From NORP309 sp964352735 (lineage in GTDB: Bacteria > Pseudomonadota > Gammaproteobacteria > Xanthomonadales > Marinicellaceae), in NCBI GenBank assembly GCA_964352735.1, contig CAYGTC010000002.1:1-64000 (forward strand): a DNA stretch of 64,000 nucleotides, written 5' to 3'. Position 1 is the stretch's first letter; every line of letters begins with the position of its first letter. Below, piece after piece: positions 19,322 through 29,600 of the stretch. Both the position numbers and the translations under genes were made by a program. The notes under the pieces are model-generated. The model did no database searches. It had not been told where the DNA came from and saw only the letters and a list, made by a program, of their open reading frames with translations.

Positions 19322-20524
19322 TTGACAACTAGTAGAAATGAACAAAAATTAAAGTTATTATTGAAAAAAATAGAGTTACCTAAAGCTTTATATGAAAAAG
19401 CTAAAGCAAGATATACCAATTTAAACGAATGGCTAATCAATGAAGAAGCCTTAGTATCAAGTCACTCCCCTGAAATATTTCCTCAAGGTTCCTTTCGATT
19501 CGGAACAGCAATTTATCCAATTAATACCGAAGATGCCTATGATATTGATCTAGGTTTAAAATTACGGACTGGAATCAATAAAGCTAATATGAGTCAAAGT
19601 AATCTCAGGTCATTAGTTAAAAAAGACTTAGATAAATATGTTGAGAGAAACAACATCAAGGATGGAGTTGAGAAAAAACGCCGATGCTGGTGTATTAACT
19701 ACCAAGATCAAGTATCTTTCCACATGGATATTGTTCCAGGTATTCCTGAGGATGAAATAAAAAAGTCACTTTTGTTTGAAAACATGAGATCAAACAATAA
19801 TTATTTTAATGAAGAGCTTGCGGGTAATGTATCTGATCTTGCAATGGCAATTACTGATACAGACAGGCCAACTTATGACGTGATTTCAAATGATTGGGAG
19901 CCAAGTAACCCACAAGGCTTTGCTCTATGGTTTGATTCTAGGGTAAAACTTAATTCTGAGGTACTTAATGAATCCTTAATACGTAACAAAGCTGCAACTA
20001 TAGAAGACTTAAAACCATACCAATGGAACTCACCATTGCAAAATGTTATTAAATTACTTAAAAGACATAGAGATACAATTTATAAAGACCCTAAAGATCA
20101 AGACTCCAAACCAATATCAATTATTATTAATACCTTAGCTGCAAAAGCATATAATGGTGAGTCTAGTATTGAAGATGCATTAAAAAATATATTAGGAAAT
20201 ATGGAATCATATATTAATGATTCAGGCAAACTTGTTCCTAATCCAGTTGATGACAATGAAGATTTTGCTGATAAATGGTATTCAGAAGAACACACTCATC
20301 TTAATTTAGAGTCAAATTTTAGAGATTGGATCAAATCGGCCAGAAATGATTTTCGCTTATTGCTTGAAGAAGATAATAAAATACTATTTGAATCCTCATC
20401 AAAACGAAAACTAAATATAAATTATAATAATAATGATTTAGATAATTTAGGATTCATAAAAAAGGCATCCATTTCAACTCCAATATCAAGTAATGCAGCC
20501 CCTTCGCACTTAACTAGCCATTAA
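19322..20524 (+). CDS. cdnX: CBASS CD-NTase (cGAS/DncV-like nucleotidyltransferase)
   Basis: 400 aa. It carries the nucleotidyltransferase signature: the GSFRFGT loop at residues 56-62, metal-binding Asp pair YDID (D74, D76) and a third Asp in FHMDIVPG (D136). CD-NTases make cyclic oligonucleotides after phage infection, which switch on an effector. The start is TTG; the nearby ATG codons are out of frame or followed at once by a stop. It is the first gene of a four-gene unit in which the next gene begins one base after this stop. The C-terminal tail is Asn/Ser-rich and ends PSHLTSH; in type II systems the partner E2 protein conjugates the CD-NTase through its C-terminus, so this tail may be the attachment region (inference). 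The cyclic nucleotide made cannot be predicted. Confidence 0.88.
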   Translation: MTTSRNEQKLKLLLKKIELPKALYEKAKARYTNLNEWLINEEALVSSHSPEIFPQGSFRFGTAIYPINTEDAYDIDLGLKLRTGINKANMSQSNLRSLVKKDLDKYVERNNIKDGVEKKRRCWCINYQDQVSFHMDIVPGIPEDEIKKSLLFENMRSNNNYFNEELAGNVSDLAMAITDTDRPTYDVISNDWEPSNPQGFALWFDSRVKLNSEVLNESLIRNKAATIEDLKPYQWNSPLQNVIKLLKRHRDTIYKDPKDQDSKPISIIINTLAAKAYNGESSIEDALKNILGNMESYINDSGKLVPNPVDDNEDFADKWYSEEHTHLNLESNFRDWIKSARNDFRLLLEEDNKILFESSSKRKLNINYNNNDLDNLGFIKKASISTPISSNAAPSHLTSH

Positions 20525-20525
20525 G

Positions 20526-21203
20526 TTGAATAATACTTTATTATGTATAGATAGCTTTTTAAATCGGTATTCTACATTCTGTAAAAAACCGAGCAGGAAT
20601 AATTACATTGAATTTGAAGGTGACCTATTCTTTGATAGGTTTTTAAAAGGGTTTGAAGCATTATCTGATAATTATACAATTAATATTAAAGTTCCAATTG
20701 ATTATCCAAATAACCTACCAATTGTTCATGAAGTCTCATCTAAAATACCACGTGAACCTAAATACCATATTAATAATATCGGGTCTAAATTAGCACCAAA
20801 TGATGACCATTATTTCTGTTTAGGTTCTGAAATACGATTAAAAAAAATCTTGTCAATGGACTATTCATTGGAAGCATTTGTTTATGATATAGTTGAACCT
20901 TATCTTTATTCAGTTTCATATAAAAAGAAATTTAATAAAGATTTCCCTATTGGAGAACTAGCTCATTTTAATGAAGGATTAATTATTGAATATAAAGATA
21001 TGTTAAAGGTAAATACAGAGAAGAAATTAGTTAATGCATTAATTGCACTTAGCCAAAAAAAACGGATTGCAAATAAAATATTATGTCCTTGCGGGTGCGG
21101 CATCAGACTTGGACGTTGTTGTTATCATCATCACATAAATGAATTTAGAAATATAATGCCTAGAGCAAGATACCTAACAATAAAAAACGAATTGGGATTA
21201 TAA
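20526..21203 (+). CDS. CBASS E2-like conjugating protein with C-terminal SEC-C zinc motif (type II-short)
   Basis: 225 aa. The N-terminal 135 residues have the look of the prokaryotic E2 fold in CBASS: VPIDYPNNLP near residue 56 and a candidate catalytic Cys98 in HYFCLGSE. The C-terminus holds a SEC-C-type zinc motif, CPCGCGIRLGRCCYHHH (C187, C189, C198, C199 or a following His). No E1 or JAB peptidase gene is present, so this is the 'short' type II layout, in which an E2 alone primes the CD-NTase. The TTG start lies one base after the CD-NTase stop, implying coupled translation. The E2 call rests on context plus a weak motif; the SEC-C motif is clear. Confidence 0.75.
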   Translation: MNNTLLCIDSFLNRYSTFCKKPSRNNYIEFEGDLFFDRFLKGFEALSDNYTINIKVPIDYPNNLPIVHEVSSKIPREPKYHINNIGSKLAPNDDHYFCLGSEIRLKKILSMDYSLEAFVYDIVEPYLYSVSYKKKFNKDFPIGELAHFNEGLIIEYKDMLKVNTEKKLVNALIALSQKKRIANKILCPCGCGIRLGRCCYHHHINEFRNIMPRARYLTIKNELGL

Positions 21204-21207
21204 ATAC

Positions 21208-22251
21208 ATGAAAAAGCAATCTATTCTATCAAAAATAATCAATTACTTTATGAGGATTAAAGATCCTCAAATAATTTTGTATAAAAGTTTAGCAGCAACA
21301 AGTTTCATATCATTTTTAGGCGTTTCAATATTTGATTTTTTAATTACAATAAAAGCAATTGATTTAACTATAATTTTTATAGACATACCATTTTGGAAAG
21401 AATTAATGACATTAGCTTTTTTCTTTCTTTTTCTTTATCTATTAAACAATAGAGTCAAGTTTCTGGACTCAAGAGTAGATGCTGTATTAATTCATCAATT
21501 TACTATGCAAGGATTTAATGCTGCTTTATTCGAACACTTATATCAGACTGATTTTAACCTTCAAAGAGTTAGAAAAATATCTTTGGATAATGATTTAACA
21601 ATTAATGGTGTATTTGATGGATCAGGTCACAAATATGTTAGAGATATTATTTCATTAAATTCAAGACTAAATGATAACGAATTAGCAAATAAACCTATTT
21701 TATATGGAGGTATTGCTTTACAGCCATTTTCATTTTTAACAGGACATATAGTTTCAAATAAAGTAGAGGTCAGGAAATTTGATTATAATAAAGGAGGTTC
21801 ATTTTGGTATGAAATTGATGAGAGTGAAATTGAAAATGAAATTCTACTTGACGATGCAACATTTGGTAATGGGAATGAATTAAGCATTGTTATTGCTTCA
21901 TCCGAAAATCCCATAACAAGAGAAAATGATGTAAAGTTTAATACTGGAGGAATAGCAACGTTTCAATTAAAAAGAAATGAATATGACAGCTTATCTTCAA
22001 GCTTATTGCAGAAAGAATTAGTATCTCAAGTAATTCAATTTGTTAAATCCAAAAGAAGGGAAAGAGATATTCATGTAGTTAAATTATCATTTGCTTGTCA
22101 AACTTCATTTTCTATGGAATTAGGCAGACATTGGACATTAACTGAATTACCAAATGTTATAGTTTTAAATTTCAATGTGCAAAAGAAACTTCATGAATGG
22201 GGTGTAGAAATCTTTTCATGCCATGATCCAAAATTTGTTGACTTAACATGA
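21208..22251 (+). CDS. cap14: CBASS effector, two-TM SAVED protein
   Basis: 347 aa. Two membrane helices at about residues 28-49 and 64-80, then a soluble region ending in a SAVED-type cyclic-nucleotide sensor (about 190-347). The conserved SAVED feature is SFSMELGRHW followed by an IVLNF strand near residues 300-330. Family role: ligand binding makes the membrane part oligomerise and damage the inner membrane, killing the infected cell. ATG start 4 bp after the E2 gene; the stop overlaps the next gene by ATGA. The symbol Cap14 is given by architecture (2TM-SAVED). Confidence 0.78.
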   Translation: MKKQSILSKIINYFMRIKDPQIILYKSLAATSFISFLGVSIFDFLITIKAIDLTIIFIDIPFWKELMTLAFFFLFLYLLNNRVKFLDSRVDAVLIHQFTMQGFNAALFEHLYQTDFNLQRVRKISLDNDLTINGVFDGSGHKYVRDIISLNSRLNDNELANKPILYGGIALQPFSFLTGHIVSNKVEVRKFDYNKGGSFWYEIDESEIENEILLDDATFGNGNELSIVIASSENPITRENDVKFNTGGIATFQLKRNEYDSLSSSLLQKELVSQVIQFVKSKRRERDIHVVKLSFACQTSFSMELGRHWTLTELPNVIVLNFNVQKKLHEWGVEIFSCHDPKFVDLT

Positions 22252-23810
22252 ATGAATCAAGTTTTATAACTCTTTTAGGAATTCTAATTGCGGTATACCC
22301 ACTATTGCCAAAAGTAAAAAAACTTGAAATTAAACTTTATCTAAATAAATTAGATTATTTAGTATTAACTTTATGCTTTTTATTTATTCAATTTATAATA
22401 TTTTATGATTTTTTTAAAACTCTTGGTGTTCAGACACCAGAGTTTATCATTTACTATAAACTAAGTAGAAACCATTGTGTTTATATTACATTTTTGGTGT
22501 TAGTTGTATACTTATATTTTAGGTCGAAATTTGCATTTATTAGCAGATCTAATATTAAAAATGCCAATAGTTTATTTGAAGAATTGTTAAACCAAAGAAA
22601 ATATTATGATGCTTTGAATCTATTTAAGAATCATTTCAAAAGATTAAGAAACATTGAAAAAACTCAATGTATTAGAAATAAAGTTGCTAAACTAATTGCC
22701 CCAAAAAATAAGTTTCAGCTCTTATTAAAAGATGAAAAGCCTGGGTTTTTAGATAGAAAAATCCCTAATATTTTAGAAAAAATATCAAATTTATTTGCCA
22801 AGCATGATTTAGGACAAGAATACGCCACAAATATTTTAAATCGATTTTTTTCAAATGATGAAATGATTAATTACATTACAATTAACCATCCATATGAAGC
22901 ATTATCATTTATGCAATCACGAAACCATAGATTAGAATATTTCTTAGAACAATATTTTTCTATACTTATAGATAATCAGAACAGTCCATTTTATTTTGAA
23001 TTAAAAAATACATATAGTAATGAACCATGCCGAATCAAGTTGATTGAAAGTAGTAAATTGCTGCATTATTTTTTTCATGATGTACATAAATCCGAAGAGC
23101 TGAAAGTCTACAGGCATGTAGGAAACAAACTTATTAATATTTTAGATTATGATAATGAGCTGATCAGTAAATATAATGAACCTTCTGACATGTACATGAA
23201 ATTAAACAGAGATATTTGCCCAATAGATCAAGGCATTAACTTTTTTGATATTCTAATTATTGAATCTATGCATAAGGGAATTAAATGGCATATGTGGTTG
23301 TTATACTTCCCAACGTTTACAAGAAAAATATTAACCAACTTAAAACCGGATGAAGATGTAGATATTGAAGATGAGTACCCAACTTCTTTTCATTATCTTT
23401 TATATCATATAATAATTGTGATGTTAAATTGGTATGAGGCATTTGAGTATGTTGAAGATAAAGATTCGATTTCATATAAAAATGAGTCTTTAAAACCTGA
23501 ATATGAATCAATAGTTAAAAGTAATTTATTGGCGCTTGGTAATGTTGTTTATATGATTATTTCAAGTAAAAAAATACATATGAATTTTAAGGTATATATT
23601 TTAGAAGTAATTCTTAGGCATATAAGTAATAAGAGTCATATTACAGATTACAAAAAAATCAATAATTTATTATTAAGGTCAATTGTTTATAATGGAAATC
23701 ATGAAACAAATGATCAAGCGTACAGTGAATTATTGAGTGTAATAATTGAGGATCCTGAGTTTTATGCAATGGAGTGTATTGAATTATTTAAGCAAATTAT
23801 TTCAGAATAG
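22248..23810 (+). CDS. Membrane protein of unknown function, fourth gene of the CBASS operon
   Basis: 520 aa, not recognised. Three N-terminal membrane helices at about residues 4-20, 34-55 and 75-93 are followed by some 420 residues of helical, aromatic-rich cytoplasmic domain (FEELLNQRKYYDALNLFKNH looks like the start of a TPR-like helical repeat). It overlaps the effector gene by 4 bp (ATGA), so it is translationally coupled and should be made with the effector. No nuclease, protease, NTPase or SAVED motif is visible. It could be a second effector, a membrane partner of the 2TM-SAVED protein, or an inhibitor that holds the effector off. A terminator-like hairpin follows. Confidence 0.7.
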   Translation: MNESSFITLLGILIAVYPLLPKVKKLEIKLYLNKLDYLVLTLCFLFIQFIIFYDFFKTLGVQTPEFIIYYKLSRNHCVYITFLVLVVYLYFRSKFAFISRSNIKNANSLFEELLNQRKYYDALNLFKNHFKRLRNIEKTQCIRNKVAKLIAPKNKFQLLLKDEKPGFLDRKIPNILEKISNLFAKHDLGQEYATNILNRFFSNDEMINYITINHPYEALSFMQSRNHRLEYFLEQYFSILIDNQNSPFYFELKNTYSNEPCRIKLIESSKLLHYFFHDVHKSEELKVYRHVGNKLINILDYDNELISKYNEPSDMYMKLNRDICPIDQGINFFDILIIESMHKGIKWHMWLLYFPTFTRKILTNLKPDEDVDIEDEYPTSFHYLLYHIIIVMLNWYEAFEYVEDKDSISYKNESLKPEYESIVKSNLLALGNVVYMIISSKKIHMNFKVYILEVILRHISNKSHITDYKKINNLLLRSIVYNGNHETNDQAYSELLSVIIEDPEFYAMECIELFKQIISE

Positions 23811-23829
23811 ATGCTCGCCTCATTTGTGA

Positions 23830-23862
23830 AACTAATAATTATTGTAATTATTAGTTATAATT
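23830..23862 (+). terminator. Terminator-like hairpin after the CBASS operon
   Basis: A 12-bp perfect inverted repeat (AACTAATAATTA and TAATTATTAGTT) with a 3-base loop, followed by ATAATTTTT. It is AT-rich and so weak, but it sits 19 bp after the last CBASS gene and separates it from the metal operon. Confidence 0.5.
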
Positions 23863-24050
23863 TTTCATACTATAAAACATTAATAATATTATATTAGTTA
23901 GTTGAGAAATATAAGAATATAAAGTAACTATATTTTTTATTGATATAAGATTGTGATTTCTTAATCTAATTTATTTTAATGGCATTTTCTGTGAACAAAA
24001 TGCTACAATGCATGTCATAAATTAAAATGCAAAATACTCAAGTATTATTA

Positions 24051-24386
24051 ATGGTTAAAAATTTACTCACATTATTATTGGTTTCAGCTATATCGTTTCA
24101 ATCGATTGCGGCTGTTTCTGATATGCATGAGTCCCATCAAACAGGAGTTGAGCATTTAGATTTTGAACATGATCATGACCAGTTAGAATTGAAAATCGAT
24201 AAGCAAGACTCTCAAAAATCATATGATTGCCATCATTGTTGTCATTGTCATGGAAGTCATTTAACATCATTATTACCCCCAAGTATTAACTTAACCTTGT
24301 TATACGGTAATCAGATAATACCGAATTTAAATCAAACCTTAGAAAACGCATACCTTTCAAGGCTCCTGCGCCCCCCAAAAGCTTAA
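24051..24386 (+). CDS. Small secreted His/Cys-rich metal-binding protein (CzcI-like)
   Basis: About 111 aa from ATG at 24051, which gives a proper signal peptide (MVKNLLTLLLVSAISFQSIA, cut before VSD); an ATG eight codons upstream is also open. The mature part has HDHD clusters and the dense motif CHHCCHCHGSH. Its place just before czcC matches CzcI-type proteins that precede heavy-metal efflux operons and are thought to bind or sense periplasmic metal. The exact family is uncertain. No metal operator could be found in the 220 bp upstream. Confidence 0.65.
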   Translation: MVKNLLTLLLVSAISFQSIAAVSDMHESHQTGVEHLDFEHDHDQLELKIDKQDSQKSYDCHHCCHCHGSHLTSLLPPSINLTLLYGNQIIPNLNQTLENAYLSRLLRPPKA

Positions 24387-24478
24387 ATATTAATACATTT
24401 ACCAAAACTAACCAACTCAAATCATAATTTGAACTGGTTGGTCATTTATTAATTTTTTAAAATATTGGGAATAATCAC

Positions 24479-25783
24479 ATGAATTATTTAATTTCACGCA
24501 TGTCATTTGGCATGTACGACTGGTTTGGAGTCAAAAAACTATCCTTGTTGATAGCCTTGATGACCTCAATTACAGTATCTGCTAAAAATATAGATTTAGT
24601 AACAGCAGTAAACTTGATGACCGAAAACAATCCTTCACTGAATGTTTTTACTTTTAAGCAATCAGCTTTAGATGGTGCATCCTACACAGCAAATTTAAAA
24701 CCAGCTATCGAAGTTGGTTTTGATGCAGAGAATTTCATTGGCTCTAGTCCATATAATGGTTTGAGTCAAAGCGAACTTACCGTTTCTGTATCATCAATTA
24801 TTGAAATTGGTGGGAAAAGAAACGCAAGATTAAACTTGGTGTCAATTCAAAGGCAACTTATGGATGCTCAACGACAAGTCAAATCACTGGAAATGATCTC
24901 ACAATTAACCAGATCATTCATTCAAACATTGGCAACTCAAGAACGAATTAAACTTGCCATTGAATCAGTACAGCTGGCTAATGATATATACGAATCTGTC
25001 AAAAAAAGAGCCGCAGCAGGAGCTATAAGTGATGCTGAGGTTAAACGATCTTTTGCTGCACTCAAGCAAGCTGAATTAACCCGTCAAGCAGAACAACAAA
25101 ATCTTGATTCACAAAAAGTTATTTTGAGTTTATATTGGGCAGAAAAACAACCGCAATTCACCAATTTAATAGGTGAGCTATTTAACTTTGGTGAAATCCA
25201 GAATATTGACACGTTGTTCAATGATGTCGAAAAATCTAGCTTAATTAATGTATTAATTAGCCAACAACAATTAGCTGAATCTAAATTAAGGATGGCTCAA
25301 ACCCAATCTAAGTCAGATCTAAATTGGACAATTGGTTTGCGTCGTATTGAAGAAACTAATGACTCAGCCCTCACTGCAGGTTTTAGTATGCCCCTTTTTA
25401 AATCAAAAAGAAATTCAGGAGCATTGATTGAAGCACAAGCTGCTATTGATCAATCTGTCTCAGAACAAAAAATTGCACTGTTAGATTTGTACGGTCAAAT
25501 TTATGAAATTTATGCACTTAGAAAACTAGGCATAGCTAGGTTTGAATCACTACAAGCTGACATCATTCCAGCTTTATCTGAAGCACTTGATTTAACTAGA
25601 ACAGCCTACCAGGATGGTAGATACGGATATTTTGAATATGTAGCAGCTAGACAAGAATTGATTCAAGCTAAGAAGGCACTTATTGATACAGCTGAAAATA
25701 TTTTAATTTATGGAGTAGAAATAGAACAAATCACTGCCGAATCCATCTATATCAAAAATCAACAACAAGGTAAAAACTCATGA
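24479..25783 (+). CDS. czcC: Outer-membrane efflux protein, CzcC/TolC family
   Basis: 434 aa with an N-terminal signal (LLIALMTSITVSA). Two TolC-type helical repeats, rich in Ala, Gln and Glu, are visible: SVKKRAAAGAISDAEVKRSF in the first half and AYQDGRYGYFEYVAARQELI in the second, the latter typical of CzcC/CusC proteins. It forms the outer-membrane channel of a tripartite RND pump. A GGGA sits upstream of the ATG; a later ATG also gives a signal peptide. The stop overlaps czcB by ATGA, so the operon is tightly coupled. Confidence 0.88.
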   Translation: MNYLISRMSFGMYDWFGVKKLSLLIALMTSITVSAKNIDLVTAVNLMTENNPSLNVFTFKQSALDGASYTANLKPAIEVGFDAENFIGSSPYNGLSQSELTVSVSSIIEIGGKRNARLNLVSIQRQLMDAQRQVKSLEMISQLTRSFIQTLATQERIKLAIESVQLANDIYESVKKRAAAGAISDAEVKRSFAALKQAELTRQAEQQNLDSQKVILSLYWAEKQPQFTNLIGELFNFGEIQNIDTLFNDVEKSSLINVLISQQQLAESKLRMAQTQSKSDLNWTIGLRRIEETNDSALTAGFSMPLFKSKRNSGALIEAQAAIDQSVSEQKIALLDLYGQIYEIYALRKLGIARFESLQADIIPALSEALDLTRTAYQDGRYGYFEYVAARQELIQAKKALIDTAENILIYGVEIEQITAESIYIKNQQQGKNS

Positions 25784-26685
25784 AAGCTTTAAATATAATC
25801 TATAAAATTTTTCTTGTGTTGTTTTTGAGCACAGTATCTCTACTATCATTTGCATCCGATGATCATGATTCACATGAAGAAAAGTCTGTTACTATTGATG
25901 GATTAATTGCAGATAAATCAGGAATTAAAACTGCAGTTGTCTCAGCTGGCACCATAAGTGAACAATTAAAGATTTATGGTAAAACAGTCAATGATCCAAG
26001 CCAAATAAGTCACATCCGTGCACGATTTCCAGGCACTGTCTCATCGGTTAATGTACAAATTGGTGACCAAGTAAAAGTTGGTGACACCTTGTCTTATGTT
26101 GAATCCAATGAAAGTCTTAAAAGATACCCAATTAAAGCTTTGATGTCAGGAGTAGTTGTTGCAAGACATGCGAACCCTGGTGAGATGGCATTAGATCAAG
26201 TTTTATTTACCTTAGCTAATTTTGAAAAAATATGGGCAGAATTACAAGTTTTTCCAGGTCAATTGGTTCAAGTCAAAGCTGGACAAAAGGTACGAATATC
26301 AGGTTCAGATGGTACATCTGAATCAATAATTGAACACATCATTCCATCTTTAGATGAAAAACCTTATTCAATTGCTAGAGTCCTTATTAATAACGATTCA
26401 CATGATTGGACAACTGGATTATTAGTTTCTGGCCAAGTCGTCATTAATGAATTTGAGGCGCCTATAGTCATAGAGCAAAAAGCCATTCAGATGATTGAAA
26501 ATAAACCGGTGGTGTTTATTAAAGAAGGAAACACTTATGAAGCCCATCAAGTCCAATTAGGGCGTTCAGATGGTTGGTATACTGAAGTGTTATCTGGTTT
26601 ACATCTAGGAGATGACTATGTAGTTGATAACAGTTATTTAATCAAGGCAGATATTGAAAAATCTGGCGCTTCACACGACCATTAA
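25780..26685 (+). CDS. czcB: RND periplasmic adaptor (CzcB family), short, without the alpha-hairpin
   Basis: 301 aa, short for CzcB/CusB proteins (about 380-520). Signal peptide at about 1-26, then a His-rich start (DDHDSHEEK) and a His-ending tail (SHDH), both able to bind metal. Lipoyl half-motif one (VNVQIGDQVKVGDTL) is followed after only about 15 residues by half two (ALMSGVVVARHANPGEMA), so the long helical hairpin that normally contacts the outer-membrane channel is missing. Beta-barrel and membrane-proximal domains follow. It links CzcA to CzcC in the periplasm, but here docking must differ from the usual tip-to-tip contact. Confidence 0.85.
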   Translation: MKALNIIYKIFLVLFLSTVSLLSFASDDHDSHEEKSVTIDGLIADKSGIKTAVVSAGTISEQLKIYGKTVNDPSQISHIRARFPGTVSSVNVQIGDQVKVGDTLSYVESNESLKRYPIKALMSGVVVARHANPGEMALDQVLFTLANFEKIWAELQVFPGQLVQVKAGQKVRISGSDGTSESIIEHIIPSLDEKPYSIARVLINNDSHDWTTGLLVSGQVVINEFEAPIVIEQKAIQMIENKPVVFIKEGNTYEAHQVQLGRSDGWYTEVLSGLHLGDDYVVDNSYLIKADIEKSGASHDH

Positions 26686-26696
26686 AGGAGAATATT

Positions 26697-29600
26697 ATGA
26701 TTGAATCAATTATAAAGACCTCTATTAAGAGGCGATGGTTAGTTATGGCTGGTGTGTTGTTAATAATAGCAACTGGGGTTTGGAACTTTCAAAAGCTACC
26801 AATTGATGCTGTTCCTGACATCACTAATGTTCAAGTACAGATTAATACTGAAGCACCAGGTTATTCACCGCTTGAATCTGAACAACGAATCACTTTCACA
26901 GTTGAAACAGCACTTGCGGGTATTCCCAATTTAGCCTATACCAGATCATTATCGCGTTATGGTTTATCACAAGTAACTGTGGTTTTTGATGAAGGTACAG
27001 ACCTTTATTTTGCAAGAAGCTTAATCAATGAACGCCTTGGAACAATAAAGGGATTGCTACCAGCTGGTTTGGAGCCTGAAATGGGACCTATTGCCACAGG
27101 CTTAGGTGAAATTTTCATGTACACCGTTGAAGCAATTGATGGCTATTTACAAGCAGATGGCACAGTTATAGATTCAATAGAGCTTCGTGAAATACAGGAT
27201 TGGATCATTAAACCCCAATTGTCCTTAGTTAAGGGTGTAACTGAGGTTAATAGCATTGGTGGATATAACAAACAGTACCATGTTAATCCAAGTCCTGAAA
27301 AAATGTTGAGTTATGAAATAACTTTTGATGATATAAGCCAGGCATTGGAAATGAATAATGCCAATGTAGGTGCTGGATATGTTGAAACCAATGGTCAACA
27401 AATATTGATTAGAGCTCCAGGCCAATTAAAAACAATAGAAGATATTGAAAATGTGGTAATAAAAAACATTGGAAATGCACCTATTAAAATTAAAGACATA
27501 GCAGAAGTTGGGATTGGTAAAGAATTACGAACAGGTGCAGCTACCCAAGGTGGAAAAGAGACGGTACTTGGCACCGCCATGATGCTGGTTGGGGAAAACT
27601 CCAGAGCTGTTGCCCAATCTGTAGCTATGAGACTTGAAGAAATCAAAAAAACATTACCAGAAGGGGTAACCATCGATGCTGTTTATGACAGAACAACATT
27701 AGTGGACAAAGCCATTTATACGGTTCAAAAAAACCTAATTGAAGGTGCTTTATTGGTTATTGTGATTTTGTTTTTATTATTGGGTAATTTTAGGGCAGCA
27801 CTTATCACAGCTGCAGTGATTCCACTTGCGATGTTATCTACTATTTCTGGCATGGTTCAAACTGGCGTTTCCGCTAATTTAATGAGTTTGGGTGCTTTGG
27901 ATTTTGGATTGATTGTTGATGGAGCGGTCATAATCATTGAAAACTCAATCAGACGACTGGCAGAAGCCCAGAATGGTAAACGTACATTGCCACTTAAAAA
28001 AAGGCTAGAATTAGTATTTACTGCAACCAATGAAGTCATCCGACCAAGTTTGTTCGGCGTTATTATTATCACTGTTGTGTATATTCCACTGTTTTCATTG
28101 ACAGGTGTTGAAGGTAAAATGTTTCATCCCATGGCAGCAACAGTAGTGATGGCATTATTGGCCGCTTTGGTATTGTCTTTCACATTTATTCCTGCAGCTA
28201 TTGCTATCTTTATGAGCGGTAAGGTTAGCGAAAAAGAAAGTTTTATTATTCGCGGTACAAAAGTTATTTACAAACCCATGTTAGAAGTGGCAATCAAACT
28301 TCGTTGGTTAGTGTTGACTTTGGCTATTGTTCTACTGACATTTACAGCTTGGCTTTCATCCACATTAGGTTCAGAATTTATACCAGAGCTTAACGAAGGC
28401 GATATTGCCATGCATGCCATGAGAATACCTGGTACTGGACTTGAGCAAGCAGTAGAAATGCAAAAGATATTGGAAGAAAGAATTATGGAGTTTTCTCAAG
28501 TATCTAAGGTCTTTGCCAAGATTGGTACCCCAGAGGTAGCAACCGACCCTATGCCACCCAATGTAGCAGATAATTTCATCATGCTGAAACCAAGAGATCA
28601 ATGGCCTGATCCTACTTTAACTCAAAACCAGTTAGTAGAACAAATTGAAAAGGCAGTACTCAAGCTCCCAGGTAATAACTACGAATTCACCCAACCGATT
28701 CAAATGAGATTTAACGAACTTATTTCTGGTGTCAGATCAGATTTAGGGATTAAAGTCTTTGGTGATGATTTGGATCAGTTGCTAAAATCAAGCAATGAAA
28801 TATTAGAAGTTATTGAACAAATTGACGGGGTTGCTGATGCTAGAGTTGAACAAGTCACAGGTTTACCTATGTTATCGGTCACTCCTGATCGCGTAGCCTT
28901 GTCTCGTTATGGCATTAATGTTGCGATTGTTCAAAATGTTATAAAAACTGCTATTGGAGGTAATGCTGCAGGAATTATCTATGAAGGCGATAGGCGCTTT
29001 GAAATTACTGTGCGTTTACAAGAAGACTTGAGAGGCGATTTAAATAGGCTTTATGAATTACCTGTTCCATTACATGATGGTAGTTATGTGCCTTTGAGTG
29101 AAGTGGCTGAACTAATACTAGCACCAGCTCCCAACCAAGTTAGTCGGGAAAATGGTAAAAGACGCGTTGTGGTCACTGCCAATGTCAGGGGCAGAGATTT
29201 GGGTTCATTTGTAGATGAGACAAAATTGAAAATAGCCAATGAGGTCAAATTACCTGCTGGCTATTGGTTAAATTATGGAGGCACCTTTGAACAATTAGAA
29301 TCAGCCAGTAAAAGGCTTTCAATCGTGGTTCCAATTACATTAGTGGTTATATTTGGATTACTAATTATGGCTTTTGGCACGTTCAAAGATGCATTTATTA
29401 TTTTCACTGGTGTTCCATTGGCATTAACTGGAGGAGTCATTGCATTGTGGTTTAGGGATATGCCGTTATCTATTTCAGCTGGTGTTGGTTTTATTGCCCT
29501 ATCAGGTGTAGCCGTTCTAAACGGACTGGTAATGTTGTCATTTATCCGTGAATTGTGGAAAAAAACTGGAGATTTGTATGAGTCAGTCATCAAAGGTGCC

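Noticed and set aside
24000..24050. Possible metal operator upstream of the czc operon
   Set aside because: Only AT-rich short repeats were seen; there is no long-spacer promoter or clear palindrome like that at 31814.
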